From positions 1 to 64,000 of the forward strand of contig CAIVVT010000195.1 in assembly GCA_903909435.1 (NCBI GenBank): a stretch of DNA of 64,000 nucleotides, written 5' to 3'. Every line of letters begins with the position of its first letter. Position 1 is the first letter of the stretch. The position numbers and the translations under genes were made by a program. This document shows positions 1-9,328 of the stretch, piece by piece. Under the pieces are notes generated by a model. The model saw nothing but the letters and a program-made list of their open reading frames with translations, was not told the origin of the DNA and searched no databases. The stretch comes from an uncultured Acidobacteriia bacterium. Its GTDB lineage: Bacteria; Acidobacteriota; Terriglobia; Bryobacterales; Bryobacteraceae.

Positions 1-112
1 CACTCACGCCGATCTTTTGTGCCGCCTCCCGCTGCGTGATGCTTCCATCCTTGGCCCGCTTCAGCCAGTCCAACTCGTCCCGTTCCGCTTGGCTCATCGA
101 AATTCGTTCCAT
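1..112 (-). mobile_element. Transposase N-terminus (ISNCY-like), cut by window edge
   Basis: The minus strand from an ATG at 110-112 reads MERISMSQAERDELDWLKRA and continues through a helix-turn-helix-like segment (ITQREAAQKIGVS) to the window edge, so only about 37 residues are present. The MER-MSQ-ER opening followed by a QREAA helix resembles the N-terminal DNA-binding region of ISNCY-type transposases. This rests on family memory and was not checked by search. The open frame on the opposite strand across the same bases is a shadow. The two direct repeats just upstream (136-177) fit an IS end, which would place the element boundary near 180. The catalytic part lies outside the window. Confidence 0.7.
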
Positions 113-116
113 CCTT

Positions 117-130
117 CAGCCTTAAGGCTG
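117..130. repeat. 14-bp perfect palindrome upstream of transposase
   Basis: CAGCCTTAAGGCTG is its own reverse complement and sits 5 bases upstream of the transposase start. It could be an operator or a transcript hairpin limiting transposase expression. That role is inference only. Confidence 0.5.
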
Positions 131-135
131 TCAAG

Positions 136-177
136 AGGAACTTTCTACTTGGCTGGATTAGGAACTTCTCACTTGGC
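136..177. repeat. Two direct 18-bp repeats, probable IS end
   Basis: AGGAACTTTCTACTTGGC (136-153) and AGGAACTTCTCACTTGGC (160-177) match at 15 of 18 positions with a period of 24. They lie between the transposase start and the first host gene. Repeated subterminal motifs of this kind are typical transposase-binding sites at IS ends, so this probably marks the terminus of the element. Confidence 0.6.
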
Positions 178-261
178 CGCGACAGAAACCGACCGGGTAT
201 CACTGAACTCCATTCGCTGATGTATACTTCGCGCCAGCCCATGTTCCTTCAAATTCAAGCC

Positions 262-2739
262 ATGAAGATGAGACCGCAACTAGTCGCGGCCGCTCTATTC
301 GTATCTTTCGCCGCACTCTCGCAGCCGGCCGTGAGTGCGCGCCGCTGGGTTGACGCGAAGTTCCTCGGCGTCGCTGACCCGAACCCGGCGTCCTCGCATT
401 TGCTTGTCCACCTCAAGTCCGGCGCGCTTCGGCGCAACCGCATTCACGATCGCCAGTTTCTGGTCGCCGGGAAGAGCTTCGATCACGGCGTGGCCATGCC
501 TGCTCCGGGCGATGTCGTCGTCCGCCTGGCCGTTCCCGCCGAACACTTCCACGCCGTTGTCGGCGTGGACGGCAACGACATCGGGTATTACTCCAACGGC
601 GGACGCGGGAGCGTGGTCACGACCGTTGAAGTGAATGGCCAGGAGGCATTCCGCTCCCCGGTTTTGCACGAAGGGCTGGCTGGTATCCCTATCGACATTG
701 ATCTGCATGGCGCGCGGGAATTCACTTTGAAACTCGTTGCGGTGGGCGCTCGCACCCCGACGGACCAAGCGGAATGGGATCAGGCCGATTGGGCCGACGC
801 GCAGGTCAAGCTAGTGGACGGCTCGTCGCAGTGGCTGGCGGACCTACCGTTGGGGCCGCTTGCCGGGGCCTACTCCGCTCAGCAGCCCTTCTCGTTCCGT
901 TATGCTGGCAGGGACTCCGCCGACCTGTTGAGGAGTTGGCGGCAGGAGCGTTCGAGCCGCAGGTTGGACGACGCGCGCACGGAGCACGTGGTGACCTTCA
1001 CCGATCCGCAGACCGGCCTGACCGTGCGCTGTGAGGGAGTCACCTATTCGGATTTTCCAGTCGTCGAGTGGACCGTCTATCTCAAGAATGCAGGGTCGAT
1101 TCCGACGCCCGTCATCGAACGACTGCAGGCGCTTGACACGACGTTCGAGCGGACCGCCGACGGTGAATTCCTGTTGCACCACTCCAAAGGCAGCCCCAAC
1201 TCACCCACCGATTTCCAGCCGCTCGTCACTCCGCTGGCGCCCGATGCGTCGAAACGCTTCGTGGCAGAGGGCGGGCGCCCGACCGATGCGGATCTGAGCT
1301 ACTTCAATCTGGAGTGGGCCAGGCAGGGCGTAATCGTGGGCATCGGCTGGCCCGGCCAGTGGGCGGCGTCGTTCACGCGCGACAAGCAGCGGGGCGTGCG
1401 TCTCGTAGCCGGGCAGGAACTGACTCACTTTCGATTGCTCCCGGGCGAAGAGGTCCGCACGCCGCTGATCGCACTGCTGTTCTGGGATGGCGGTTGGAAC
1501 GATTCCCAGAACGTCTGGCGGCGCTGGATGATCGCTCACAATCTGCCGCGGCCCGGGGGCAAACGGCCCCCGCCTCAGTTTGCCGGCAGCAGTGGGCGTC
1601 AGACGATCGAGATGCAGGGTGCGAATGAGGAGAACCAGAAGCTGTTCCTCAATCGGTTGCTGAAGACCGGTCTCAAACTCGACTACTGGTGGATGGACGC
1701 GGGCTGGTACCCCTTCCCGACAGGTTGGTGGAACACCGGCACATGGGACCCCGATCTGCGTCGTTTCCCACACGGATTCACGCCCGTTTCCAGAGAAGCA
1801 CATGCGCGCGGCGTGAAAATCATCGTATGGTTCGAGCCGGAGCGCGTGACCGCCGGGTCGTGGCTCTGGGAGAAGCACCCCGAATGGCTGCTGGGCACCA
1901 AGGACCACGACAAGCTCCTGTTTCTCGGCAACCGGGAAGCCCGCGAGTGGCTCACCGATCACGTCGCCAGGCTCATCGCCGAGCAGGGCATCGACACCTA
2001 CCGCCAGGATTTCAACTTCCCGCCGCTGAACATTTGGCGTGCCAACGACGCTGAGGACAGGCAGGGCATCACGGAGAACCAGCACGTCACCGGCTACCTG
2101 GCCTTTTGGGACGAGTTGCGAAGGCGTTTCCCCAACCTGCTGATCGACACCTGCGCATCCGGCGGCCGCCGGCTCGACCTGGAGACGCTGCGACGCTCCG
2201 TGCCACTGTGGCGCAGCGATTACGCCTACGATCCGCCGGCCATGCAGCAACTCACCTACGGTCTGGCGCTGTGGGTGCCATATTTCGGCACGGGGTTCAA
2301 TTCCACCGAACCCTACATCTTCTGGAGTCAGATGTCACCCGCTCCGGGAATCGGGCTGGACATCGAGCGCATCGAGGCCGACGCCGCGAAACTCCGCAAA
2401 CTCACCGGCGACTGGCGGTCGATTGCCGGTCTTTATTACGGGGACTACTACCCGCTGACGCCCTACAGCACGGACGCGACGGCATGGCTCGCCTGGCAGT
2501 TTAATGACCCGGCCGCGCAGAAGGGGATGATTCAGTCCTTCCGCCGTCCGGATAGCCCGTTCGAGTCGGCGCGGTTCCACCTGAGCGGTCTGGAACCGGC
2601 CGCGACTTACGTGGTTCGCGATCTCGATGCAGCGGCAACGGCCCGGTACACAGGCAAGCAGTTGATGGAGACCGGGCTCCCCGTGAAAATCGGGAGGCGA
2701 GCGGGTGCCGTCGTGCTCGTGTACTCCAAAGCGAACTGA
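262..2739 (+). CDS. Secreted GH36 alpha-galactosidase with NPCBM domain
   Basis: Predicted exported glycoside hydrolase releasing alpha-galactosyl residues. The first ATG at 220 adds 14 residues ahead of a normal signal peptide. The ATG at 262 puts MKMRPQLVAAALFVSFAALS at the N-terminus and is preferred, giving 825 aa. Residues about 28-186 look like an NPCBM carbohydrate-binding domain. From about 200 on the protein is GH36-like: DYWWMDAGWY near 474-483, VWFEPERV at 522-529, YRQDFN with the likely nucleophile Asp583, CASGGRR at 631-637, and WRSDY with the likely acid/base Asp653. No clear Shine-Dalgarno precedes either start. The next gene, a beta-helix protein, follows after 25 nt, so the two may be co-transcribed for plant or microbial polysaccharide breakdown. 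The exact substrate is not readable from sequence. Confidence 0.88.
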   Translation: MKMRPQLVAAALFVSFAALSQPAVSARRWVDAKFLGVADPNPASSHLLVHLKSGALRRNRIHDRQFLVAGKSFDHGVAMPAPGDVVVRLAVPAEHFHAVVGVDGNDIGYYSNGGRGSVVTTVEVNGQEAFRSPVLHEGLAGIPIDIDLHGAREFTLKLVAVGARTPTDQAEWDQADWADAQVKLVDGSSQWLADLPLGPLAGAYSAQQPFSFRYAGRDSADLLRSWRQERSSRRLDDARTEHVVTFTDPQTGLTVRCEGVTYSDFPVVEWTVYLKNAGSIPTPVIERLQALDTTFERTADGEFLLHHSKGSPNSPTDFQPLVTPLAPDASKRFVAEGGRPTDADLSYFNLEWARQGVIVGIGWPGQWAASFTRDKQRGVRLVAGQELTHFRLLPGEEVRTPLIALLFWDGGWNDSQNVWRRWMIAHNLPRPGGKRPPPQFAGSSGRQTIEMQGANEENQKLFLNRLLKTGLKLDYWWMDAGWYPFPTGWWNTGTWDPDLRRFPHGFTPVSREAHARGVKIIVWFEPERVTAGSWLWEKHPEWLLGTKDHDKLLFLGNREAREWLTDHVARLIAEQGIDTYRQDFNFPPLNIWRANDAEDRQGITENQHVTGYLAFWDELRRRFPNLLIDTCASGGRRLDLETLRRSVPLWRSDYAYDPPAMQQLTYGLALWVPYFGTGFNSTEPYIFWSQMSPAPGIGLDIERIEADAAKLRKLTGDWRSIAGLYYGDYYPLTPYSTDATAWLAWQFNDPAAQKGMIQSFRRPDSPFESARFHLSGLEPAATYVVRDLDAAATARYTGKQLMETGLPVKIGRRAGAVVLVYSKAN

Positions 2740-2764
2740 GTTTCCTAGTTCAAGAATACGATTC

Positions 2765-4516
2765 ATGGACGCACTCGCACTTCGACTGTTCCGCGCAGCG
2801 GGCCTGCTCTGTTTCGCTGCTATGGCCGCCTCCGGCACCAGAGTATTTGTGGATTGCGCGGCTGGCGACGACGCGCACGGCGGCGGTTCTCCGGCGACCG
2901 CGGTACGCACCATCGCGGCGGTGAACAAGCGCGTTTTCTCTCCCGGTGACTCGGTCCTGCTGCGGCGCGGGACAAGGTGTGCGGGCATGTTCTCGCCCTC
3001 CGGGTCCGGCCTGGCCGCACGGCCGATTACCCTCGGCGCTTACGGGTCCGGTCCCGCGCCGGTGATTGACGGCAGTGGGAACGAGAGTGCCATTCGCCTG
3101 CTCGATCAACAGGGCTGGCATATCGAGAACATCGAGACCACGGGGGGCTCGCGGTACGGCATCCACGTGGGCGCAGGTAGGGCCCGCATGAGCCATTTCC
3201 GCATCTCCAACGTCGATGTGCACGACGTCCATGGAACATTGACCTCGAAGGACTCCGGCTTGATCGTGTTCAGCGCCACCGGGCCGGGCGCCTTCGATGA
3301 CGTGGTTATCGACGGAGCGACCGCCTGGAACACGACCCAGTGGGCAGGCATCGAGGTTGTCGGCGCTGCCTTCACCGGCAAAATGGATGGACCACACGGT
3401 ACGAATGTCACGGTCCGCAACTCCATCGTCCACGACGTGTACGGCGATGGGATCATTCTCTTTATCGTCGCGAACGGCCTGATCGAACGGTCTGCCGCCT
3501 GGCGCACCGGCCAGGAGCCCAAGGAAACCGTCGGCACGCCCAACGCGATCTGGACCTGGATGTGCAACGATTGCGTGGTTCAATACAACGAGGCGTGGCT
3601 CAGCTCGTCACCGGGCGTGGATGGCGGCGCATTCGACATCGACTGGGGCAACCACAACAATACGGTCCAATTTAATTACGGTCACGACTCGAAGGGCTAC
3701 TGCGCTGCCGTCTTTGGGGCCGGTGGTTTGACCACTGTGAACAGCGTAATCCGCGCTAACGTCTGCGTCAACAATGGCCGGGATGACGCGCTCGCGAAAC
3801 GGCAAGGCGATCTATTCCTCAGCACCTGGGACAACGGGAAACTCGACGGGGTGTTGATCCAGGACAACCACATCTACTGGAACCCGGCAGGCGACCATTA
3901 TGCGCTGAACAGCGCGGCTTCTTTCACGGGAGCCGGGCCGAACCGATTCGAGCGCAACACGATCGTTTCGCGGGTTCCCAGCCTGATCTTCAGCAACGCG
4001 TCGCTCAAGCTCAATGACAACACCTATTCCGTCGCAGGCGCGGTCTCCGGGAGTTTCGAGTATGGAGGAGCGAAGCCCGCGGACTTTGCTGCGTACCAGT
4101 CGGTTTCGGGTCAGGAAGAACACAGCCCATCCGTGACGATCCGGAACGACGTCGTGACATGGCCGAATGGCAAGCTCAATCGCTCATTGCTCGGCGACGC
4201 GGCAGGAAGCCCAGCGCTAATTTGCGTGCTCGACAACTCCGCCGACGCGCACGCTGAACTCGTGATCCTGCGCAGCATGAATGCTCAGTACGCAAACCAT
4301 GGACTGCAAGTCCGCATCATGGGGAGACCCGATCCGATCTGGCGATTGGACGGAATCCCTGTAGCCCGCCGCCTTGTCATGCGGCGTGGCCGGGTCGAGA
4401 CATTTCTGGTCGCTCCGGATGGCGTCATTGTCGAGCACTGGCGGGGATTCGCTCCTGCGCACGAGCTCGGCTTAGCCATTCAGAGGCTGTTCGGATTACG
4501 GTCATTCGGCAACTGA
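2765..4516 (+). CDS. Secreted right-handed parallel beta-helix protein
   Basis: A 583-aa exported protein starting at the ATG at 2765. An upstream in-frame extension overlaps the previous gene and lacks a signal peptide. MDALALRLFRAAGLLCFAAM forms the signal peptide. The next residues, VFVDCAAGDDAHGG...PATAVRTIAAVN, are the usual opening of pectate-lyase-like beta-helix proteins. The middle carries many Asn/Gly/Asp-rich turns (for example NGLIERS, NNTVQFNYGHDS, NVCVNNGRDD) typical of PbH1 repeats. These folds occur in polysaccharide lyases, epimerases and adhesins, and I see no decisive catalytic signature. Position 25 nt behind the GH36 gene suggests a role in the same saccharide-degradation locus. 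Confidence 0.8.
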   Translation: MDALALRLFRAAGLLCFAAMAASGTRVFVDCAAGDDAHGGGSPATAVRTIAAVNKRVFSPGDSVLLRRGTRCAGMFSPSGSGLAARPITLGAYGSGPAPVIDGSGNESAIRLLDQQGWHIENIETTGGSRYGIHVGAGRARMSHFRISNVDVHDVHGTLTSKDSGLIVFSATGPGAFDDVVIDGATAWNTTQWAGIEVVGAAFTGKMDGPHGTNVTVRNSIVHDVYGDGIILFIVANGLIERSAAWRTGQEPKETVGTPNAIWTWMCNDCVVQYNEAWLSSSPGVDGGAFDIDWGNHNNTVQFNYGHDSKGYCAAVFGAGGLTTVNSVIRANVCVNNGRDDALAKRQGDLFLSTWDNGKLDGVLIQDNHIYWNPAGDHYALNSAASFTGAGPNRFERNTIVSRVPSLIFSNASLKLNDNTYSVAGAVSGSFEYGGAKPADFAAYQSVSGQEEHSPSVTIRNDVVTWPNGKLNRSLLGDAAGSPALICVLDNSADAHAELVILRSMNAQYANHGLQVRIMGRPDPIWRLDGIPVARRLVMRRGRVETFLVAPDGVIVEHWRGFAPAHELGLAIQRLFGLRSFGN

Positions 4517-4619
4517 CTGCTTGCACAAGAGCCGCAGGTGGCACTACCCCACGATTGCGGCTCCGGGCGAGCGGAGTCGCAACTGTCGGTCTGCGGCGGA
4601 TCCTGGAGGCGCTGACGCG

Positions 4620-7454
4620 CTACGGACGCTTCTGAAATGCTTCGTCGGACTCGGCGCCGGGACGGGGCTTCCAGTCCAGGGAATAGTATTCGCCCCGATC
4701 GCGAGCCCAGGGATCGAACACGTTGACGACGTTTTGCAACTCACCGCTCAATTCCGGGATGTTGCGCAGCAACAGTCGCTTCATAGGCGACACCGGTTGG
4801 GTGTGGCCGTTGGGCGCGCCCTTCTCGATCTGCGCCGGTCCGGGACCGTTGTTGCTGACCCAGTCCACGCCCAACTGCGAGTAAAACTCGGGACGAAACG
4901 ACGACGTGAAGAACCGGTCGCTGTAGAGCCGCCGGGAAGCGTTCAGGATGAACACGACGAATTGCGTTTCCGAGATGGCGTAGCCGTGAGGGCGAGTCGA
5001 CTCGGCCAGCCAGCCGACCACTGTGTCCACGTCCTCGATGTTGTCGATCAGGCTGCCATTGGGATGGCCCAGGCAATCGTTGATCGGCGAGCCGTCCTCA
5101 TTGCGCTGCGCGTCGGTGATCACCTTCGAGGCGTCGCAAACGTGCTGCCCGTAGACTCCGCGCAGGTTGCGGACCATCTCCTGCTGTTCCTGCCATTCAG
5201 GCGTGTTGGCGGCAACGTGCCTGTCTGCAAAATCGTCGTAGCTGGTGAGCTGCCGGAGGCCGTACTGGCGCCGGAACTCGTTGAATCGCGGCACACCGTG
5301 CTCGCGGTCGCGAATCAGGTCGAGCGCGGCTATGTCAATCTGTTGCGTGGGGCTTTCCAACCGGCCCAGTTTCAGGTTCTGGAGAAACTGCGGGTGGTTG
5401 TTCAACGTGAGCAGTCCGAGGCGCTGCCGCCCCAGGCTCAGCCCCCAGTTGGCCAGTCCCTTGGATCGCATGGCGTCCGTGGCCTTGGCCTGGAAGGTCT
5501 CGACAACTGGAACTTTGGCGACGATCCTGTTGGGGTCCTTGTCCACTTCGCGGTACTCGATCAGGTCGGGCACGAGCGGATGCAGGCGGTAGACGGTCAC
5601 GAACTCCTCGGGAAAATTGAAGGGCGAACCGAAGTGGTTCACTCCGCCATTTGTGAATTGCGGCTTCGTGATGTCGTAGCCTTTCACCTGGCTGCCGATC
5701 CCAAAGATGCCAGGGCCCGAGGCGAGCACCGAATACCAGGAACTGGATTTGTCGGCATCCTTCGATTTCCCAAGGCCTTTTGTGATCACCTCGCTCAAGG
5801 CTTTCGACACCTCGCTCCCACTATCCCCGAGCAGCCCGTTCCAATTGGCATTCATGCCCTTGTAGAGCGGTTCGTTGTAGAGCAGTTGCGGCGTCCATTC
5901 GATGGTGTGGATCTTGGCGATCTCGGCGGAAACCACCAGACGCGCCACCTCGAACAATTCGTCCGGAGTCACATCCTTGAAGTGGATAACCTGCTTGGGA
6001 TTCGCGGGATTGCGCAAGCCCGAATCGCTGTTGGGAGTCTTCGCGGCCAGCTTGCGAAACTCCGTGACGAATGTGTTGTGCTCGCGCACAAAGACGTTGT
6101 GCAGGAAGCTCATGCCGATGGTCCAGTTGTCAGGAAACGCAGCGGCTTCCTGCCCCTTCCACTCAGGGTTGATGGGGGCATCCGGTGCCAGGATGGGCAG
6201 GTAGCCCTGTCCGGATTCGCCAACCGGCGTCACCAGCAGTCTCGCCGTATCGGCAGGATCGCGCTGGACCCGCTGCCGCGAGCGCTCGTCGAAGCCGTAG
6301 ATCTGGGAGGCGTCCCACCATGCGGTGTTCGTGTTGCGCATGATCTTCGGCGCGCGCGCCAAATACTCCTTGCCGCCTGCGGTGAACTTGCCGGGTTCGG
6401 AGTCTTCGGCAACGTACGCTTTGTCCATGCGGTCGTCTGGCCTGCAGCCGAGTTTCTGGACGTCGTCCGGTGTCAGCGGCGTCTCAACGTTGTTCACCTT
6501 CTGGCTTTCACAACCCACTTTCATGTACTCGGTCTGGTTGTGGCCCTCCTCGAGATGAGAGAACCAGTCGTGGGTCATGAACTGGATCCAATAGGCCGCG
6601 AGTACGTTAAAAAACGGTGCCTTTTTGTAGTCGCAATTGGCGGAATTTGAGTTGTCCGGCACGCCGTAACCGGCGCGGCACGCATCCGGATTCGATTGCG
6701 CACGAGTGAAGAGCTTGCGGCTGATCACCTGAGGATCGGGAGTGAGCAGCCCCAGGCGGTTACCGTGACGGTTTTTCGTCAGTTCGGTGCGCCCAAGATC
6801 GGGATAGGTCGTATCGAATTCCACATTGCGAGCGAAAAGCTGCCCGACGGAGCCCATCAGCGGATTCAGGATGTCGTTGCAAATCCCGGTCAACGAGCGC
6901 GAGCGGATCAGGTAGCCCTTGCAGGTTTGAGCCCCGCCGCCACCCACGGTCTGGTACTGCGGGTGGTCAGCCGGCAGGCGCATCTCCGGCCAGGTCTTGA
7001 TCGAAGGTCCCGGCACGGAATTCCGTCCGCTTACGAATTGCTGGTAGGTCTTGTTGTTGTCGAATAGGTTGAACTTGATCAACTCGACGCGCTCGTATTC
7101 GAGGTCCAGCAGCGCTCCGCTGACTCCACGCAGAGCGGGACCGCCCTTCGTGAGCAAGCCGGGAGGGCGCGTCGTCCCATCGCCCGTGCCCCAGTAATTC
7201 GACCAATCCACCCAGGGCGTATTGCGGAACTGCAGGGCTTTCTGCCCCCCGCGGCACAGCGCCGTCGCTTCCGCGACTTTGCCGTTGAACCGCAAGTCCC
7301 GCGTTTCAGCGATCTTGCGGAAGCCGGCGAAAACCACACTCGCGCAGGCCTTCAACGACTCCTCTTCATCCCTTTTCGAGTTATCCGCAGGCATGCGGCC
7401 GAACAGCGCCGGGACCGACCCAATTACCAACACGAGACACCCAATCGCTCTCAT
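4620..7454 (-). CDS. Animal-type haem peroxidase, cyclooxygenase-like
   Basis: A 944-aa haem peroxidase of the animal superfamily. The start at 7454 is fixed by a GGAGGAG ribosome site 6 nt upstream and a signal-like N-terminus (MRAIGCLVLVIGSVPALFG). The open frame continues about 100 codons upstream, but without these features. FMTHDWF gives the distal His295 and neighbouring Asp296. ASQIYG (382-387) and LHNVFVREHN (451-460) are superfamily motifs. EFVTVYRLHPLVPD carries a likely proximal His625 with Tyr622 three residues before it, the same spacing as the catalytic tyrosine and proximal histidine of cyclooxygenases. It may therefore oxidise fatty acids rather than act as a plain peroxidase. 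That is inference. It is convergent with the beta-helix gene. A long antisense open frame covers it and is a codon-bias shadow. Confidence 0.85.
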   Translation of the reverse strand: MRAIGCLVLVIGSVPALFGRMPADNSKRDEEESLKACASVVFAGFRKIAETRDLRFNGKVAEATALCRGGQKALQFRNTPWVDWSNYWGTGDGTTRPPGLLTKGGPALRGVSGALLDLEYERVELIKFNLFDNNKTYQQFVSGRNSVPGPSIKTWPEMRLPADHPQYQTVGGGGAQTCKGYLIRSRSLTGICNDILNPLMGSVGQLFARNVEFDTTYPDLGRTELTKNRHGNRLGLLTPDPQVISRKLFTRAQSNPDACRAGYGVPDNSNSANCDYKKAPFFNVLAAYWIQFMTHDWFSHLEEGHNQTEYMKVGCESQKVNNVETPLTPDDVQKLGCRPDDRMDKAYVAEDSEPGKFTAGGKEYLARAPKIMRNTNTAWWDASQIYGFDERSRQRVQRDPADTARLLVTPVGESGQGYLPILAPDAPINPEWKGQEAAAFPDNWTIGMSFLHNVFVREHNTFVTEFRKLAAKTPNSDSGLRNPANPKQVIHFKDVTPDELFEVARLVVSAEIAKIHTIEWTPQLLYNEPLYKGMNANWNGLLGDSGSEVSKALSEVITKGLGKSKDADKSSSWYSVLASGPGIFGIGSQVKGYDITKPQFTNGGVNHFGSPFNFPEEFVTVYRLHPLVPDLIEYREVDKDPNRIVAKVPVVETFQAKATDAMRSKGLANWGLSLGRQRLGLLTLNNHPQFLQNLKLGRLESPTQQIDIAALDLIRDREHGVPRFNEFRRQYGLRQLTSYDDFADRHVAANTPEWQEQQEMVRNLRGVYGQHVCDASKVITDAQRNEDGSPINDCLGHPNGSLIDNIEDVDTVVGWLAESTRPHGYAISETQFVVFILNASRRLYSDRFFTSSFRPEFYSQLGVDWVSNNGPGPAQIEKGAPNGHTQPVSPMKRLLLRNIPELSGELQNVVNVFDPWARDRGEYYSLDWKPRPGAESDEAFQKRP

Positions 7455-7614
7455 TCGAACTCCTCCGTTAGATCCGGAATGCGGATCACACAGATTATGA
7501 TTTGCTGATCCAGTCAAATCAAGACTATTTTTTCCACAATGTTCACGACGAATGTCAGGCGGGGGGCGGCGATACCCGCTGCGGGAAGAACTCAACAGCG
7601 ATAGAGTATTGCGC

Positions 7615-8529
7615 ATGACGAGACGGAGTTTATTCGCCGGAGTAGCCGCAACGGCTGCATTTGCCTCGAACGCCAAAGCCGCTTCCAAGATCCGTTTGGG
7701 CGGGCCGGTCTTCACCAAGCCCGACGACCCGCGCGAAGTGGCCCGTGCGCACCGCACTTTGGGCTACGCCGCTGCCTACTGCCCAGAGGCGAAGATCGAA
7801 GATACAGCCCGCATCCGCGCGATAGAAGACGCCTTCAAGGCTGAGAATGTGGTCATCTCTGAGGTAGGAGCATGGGTCAACCTGCTGGATTCGGACGGGG
7901 GCAAGCGGAAGAAGAACTTCGAATACGTAGCCTCCCGGCTGGCTCTTGCCGAAGCTGTCGGCGCCATCTGCTGCGTGGACATCGCAGGATCCTACAACCC
8001 GACCGTCTGGTACGGGCCACATCCAAAAAACCTGGGCCAGGAGTTCTTCGACGCGACCGTGGAGAACTGCCGCAAGCTGATCGATCAGGTTAAGCCGAAA
8101 CGTACGAAGTTCTCGATCGAGATGATGAGCTCATCGGTGCCGGATTCTGCCGGCAGTTATGTGCGGCTGATCAAGGCCGTGGACCGAAAAGCGTTCGGCG
8201 TGCACATCGACGTGTGCAATGTGATCAGTTCTCCGGAACGCTTTTACAACACCGGCGCTTTCATTCGCGAGACGATCTCAACGCTCGCCCCGTGGATTCT
8301 GTCGTGCCATGCCAAGGATCTGGAGTGGCGCCCGGAGATGAACCTCCATTTCGTGGAAGTGATTCCGGGGCGTGGATCCGTGGACTATCGCGCCTACCTG
8401 CAGGCCCTGGCCGCACTACCGCATGAGACGCCGCTTATGCTCGAGCACCTGACCAAGGCCGAGGAATACGCCGAGGGTGCGGCCTATATTCGCAAGGTGG
8501 CGGCGGAGGCCGGGGTCGAATTCGTGTAA
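7615..8529 (+). CDS. Tat-exported sugar isomerase/epimerase-like TIM barrel
   Basis: A 304-aa protein with a twin-arginine signal (MTRRSLFAGVAATAAFASNA). This fixes the start at 7615 rather than the longer frame from 7552. The body is a xylose-isomerase-like (AP endonuclease 2) barrel. Candidate metal ligands sit in FSIEMMS, VHIDVCN, LSCHAKD and MLEHL, the usual Glu-Asp-His-Glu pattern of the family. Members isomerise or epimerise sugars and keto-acids or oxidise inositol derivatives. The substrate is not predictable here. Export through Tat suggests a folded, metal-loaded periplasmic enzyme. It is transcribed away from the peroxidase gene across a 160-nt divergent gap. Confidence 0.82.
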   Translation: MTRRSLFAGVAATAAFASNAKAASKIRLGGPVFTKPDDPREVARAHRTLGYAAAYCPEAKIEDTARIRAIEDAFKAENVVISEVGAWVNLLDSDGGKRKKNFEYVASRLALAEAVGAICCVDIAGSYNPTVWYGPHPKNLGQEFFDATVENCRKLIDQVKPKRTKFSIEMMSSSVPDSAGSYVRLIKAVDRKAFGVHIDVCNVISSPERFYNTGAFIRETISTLAPWILSCHAKDLEWRPEMNLHFVEVIPGRGSVDYRAYLQALAALPHETPLMLEHLTKAEEYAEGAAYIRKVAAEAGVEFV

Positions 8530-8638
8530 GCTCCTCAGTGGGGCTGAGTTCCCGAGTCCGCTCCGCAAGTCCGAACCGTGCCGGGTCTCGGAAGCTCCCA
8601 GCACGCTGGCACGACGTCCCGCTCGGATGGAGTTCGCG

Positions 8639-9328
8639 CTACTTGGTGAGCATGAGCCGGTAACCGACCCAAGGTTCCGTGAGTAGGAAGCGCGGGTGGG
8701 CCGGATCGGGTTCGATCTTCTTCCGCAGCTGATTGACGAAAACGCGCAGGTATTCGACCTGATTGCCGTAGTCCGGGCCCCAGACTGCCTGTAGGAGCCG
8801 GGTATGCGGGATGGCCACGTTAGGGTTGGCCAGCAGGTATTGCAGCAGGTCGAACTCCTTCGGCGTCAGCCGCGTCTCTTTGCCGTTCTGCACCACGCGC
8901 CGCGTGGATAGACTGATTTCCACCTCGCCCAGCCGCACCGTCTCCGCGGCACCTTCTCCGGCTGCCGGTTGGCGTCGTAGAGTGGCACGGATGCGCGCCA
9001 GGAGTTCTGGAGTCCCGAACGGTTTGGTGATGTAGTCGTCCGCTCCGGCGTCCAAGGCATCCACTTTGTCCTGCTCCGAGTCGCGCACGGTCAGCATGAT
9101 GATGCCCACTTCGGAGCTTTCCCGAATCTGACGGCAGGTCTCCAAACCACCCATTCCAGGCATGTTGATATCGAGCAAGATCAGGCTGAAGCGGCTGTCG
9201 CGCAACAGCTCCAGCGCGTCCTCACCGCGACGGGCGTCCACGACCTCATAACCGCTGGCGGTCAAGGTTGTGCGTAGCACACGCCGGATCTGCGGTTCGT
9301 CGTCCACAACCAAAATGCGTCCGTTCAT
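8639..9328 (-). CDS. kdpE: KdpE-like OmpR-family response regulator
   Basis: A 229-aa two-component response regulator. The receiver domain (about 1-120) has the acidic pair Asp9/Asp10, phospho-acceptor Asp53, Thr80 and Lys102. The C-terminal winged helix (about 130-225) includes LTPKEFDLLQYLL and a VFVNQLRKKIEPDP recognition helix, as in KdpE. Its ATG overlaps the TGA of the sensor kinase gene by 4 nt (ATGA), so translation is coupled. No kdpFABC potassium-pump genes are in the window, so the assignment rests on similarity to KdpE and the KdpD-like partner. The regulated genes may lie elsewhere. Confidence 0.85.
   Translation of the reverse strand: MNGRILVVDDEPQIRRVLRTTLTASGYEVVDARRGEDALELLRDSRFSLILLDINMPGMGGLETCRQIRESSEVGIIMLTVRDSEQDKVDALDAGADDYITKPFGTPELLARIRATLRRQPAAGEGAAETVRLGEVEISLSTRRVVQNGKETRLTPKEFDLLQYLLANPNVAIPHTRLLQAVWGPDYGNQVEYLRVFVNQLRKKIEPDPAHPRFLLTEPWVGYRLMLTK

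Noticed and set aside
17-220. 67-codon plus-strand frame at the left edge
   Set aside because: The opposite strand encodes a transposase-like N-terminus with an IS end, which explains the same bases better.
1201-2250. 349-codon frame antisense to the GH36 gene
   Set aside because: No motifs. The plus strand carries an intact GH36 active site.
4521-6650. 709-codon open frame on the plus strand opposite the haem peroxidase
   Set aside because: It starts with TTG without ribosome site, has no recognisable domain, and lies antisense to a protein with clear catalytic motifs. High G+C creates such frames.
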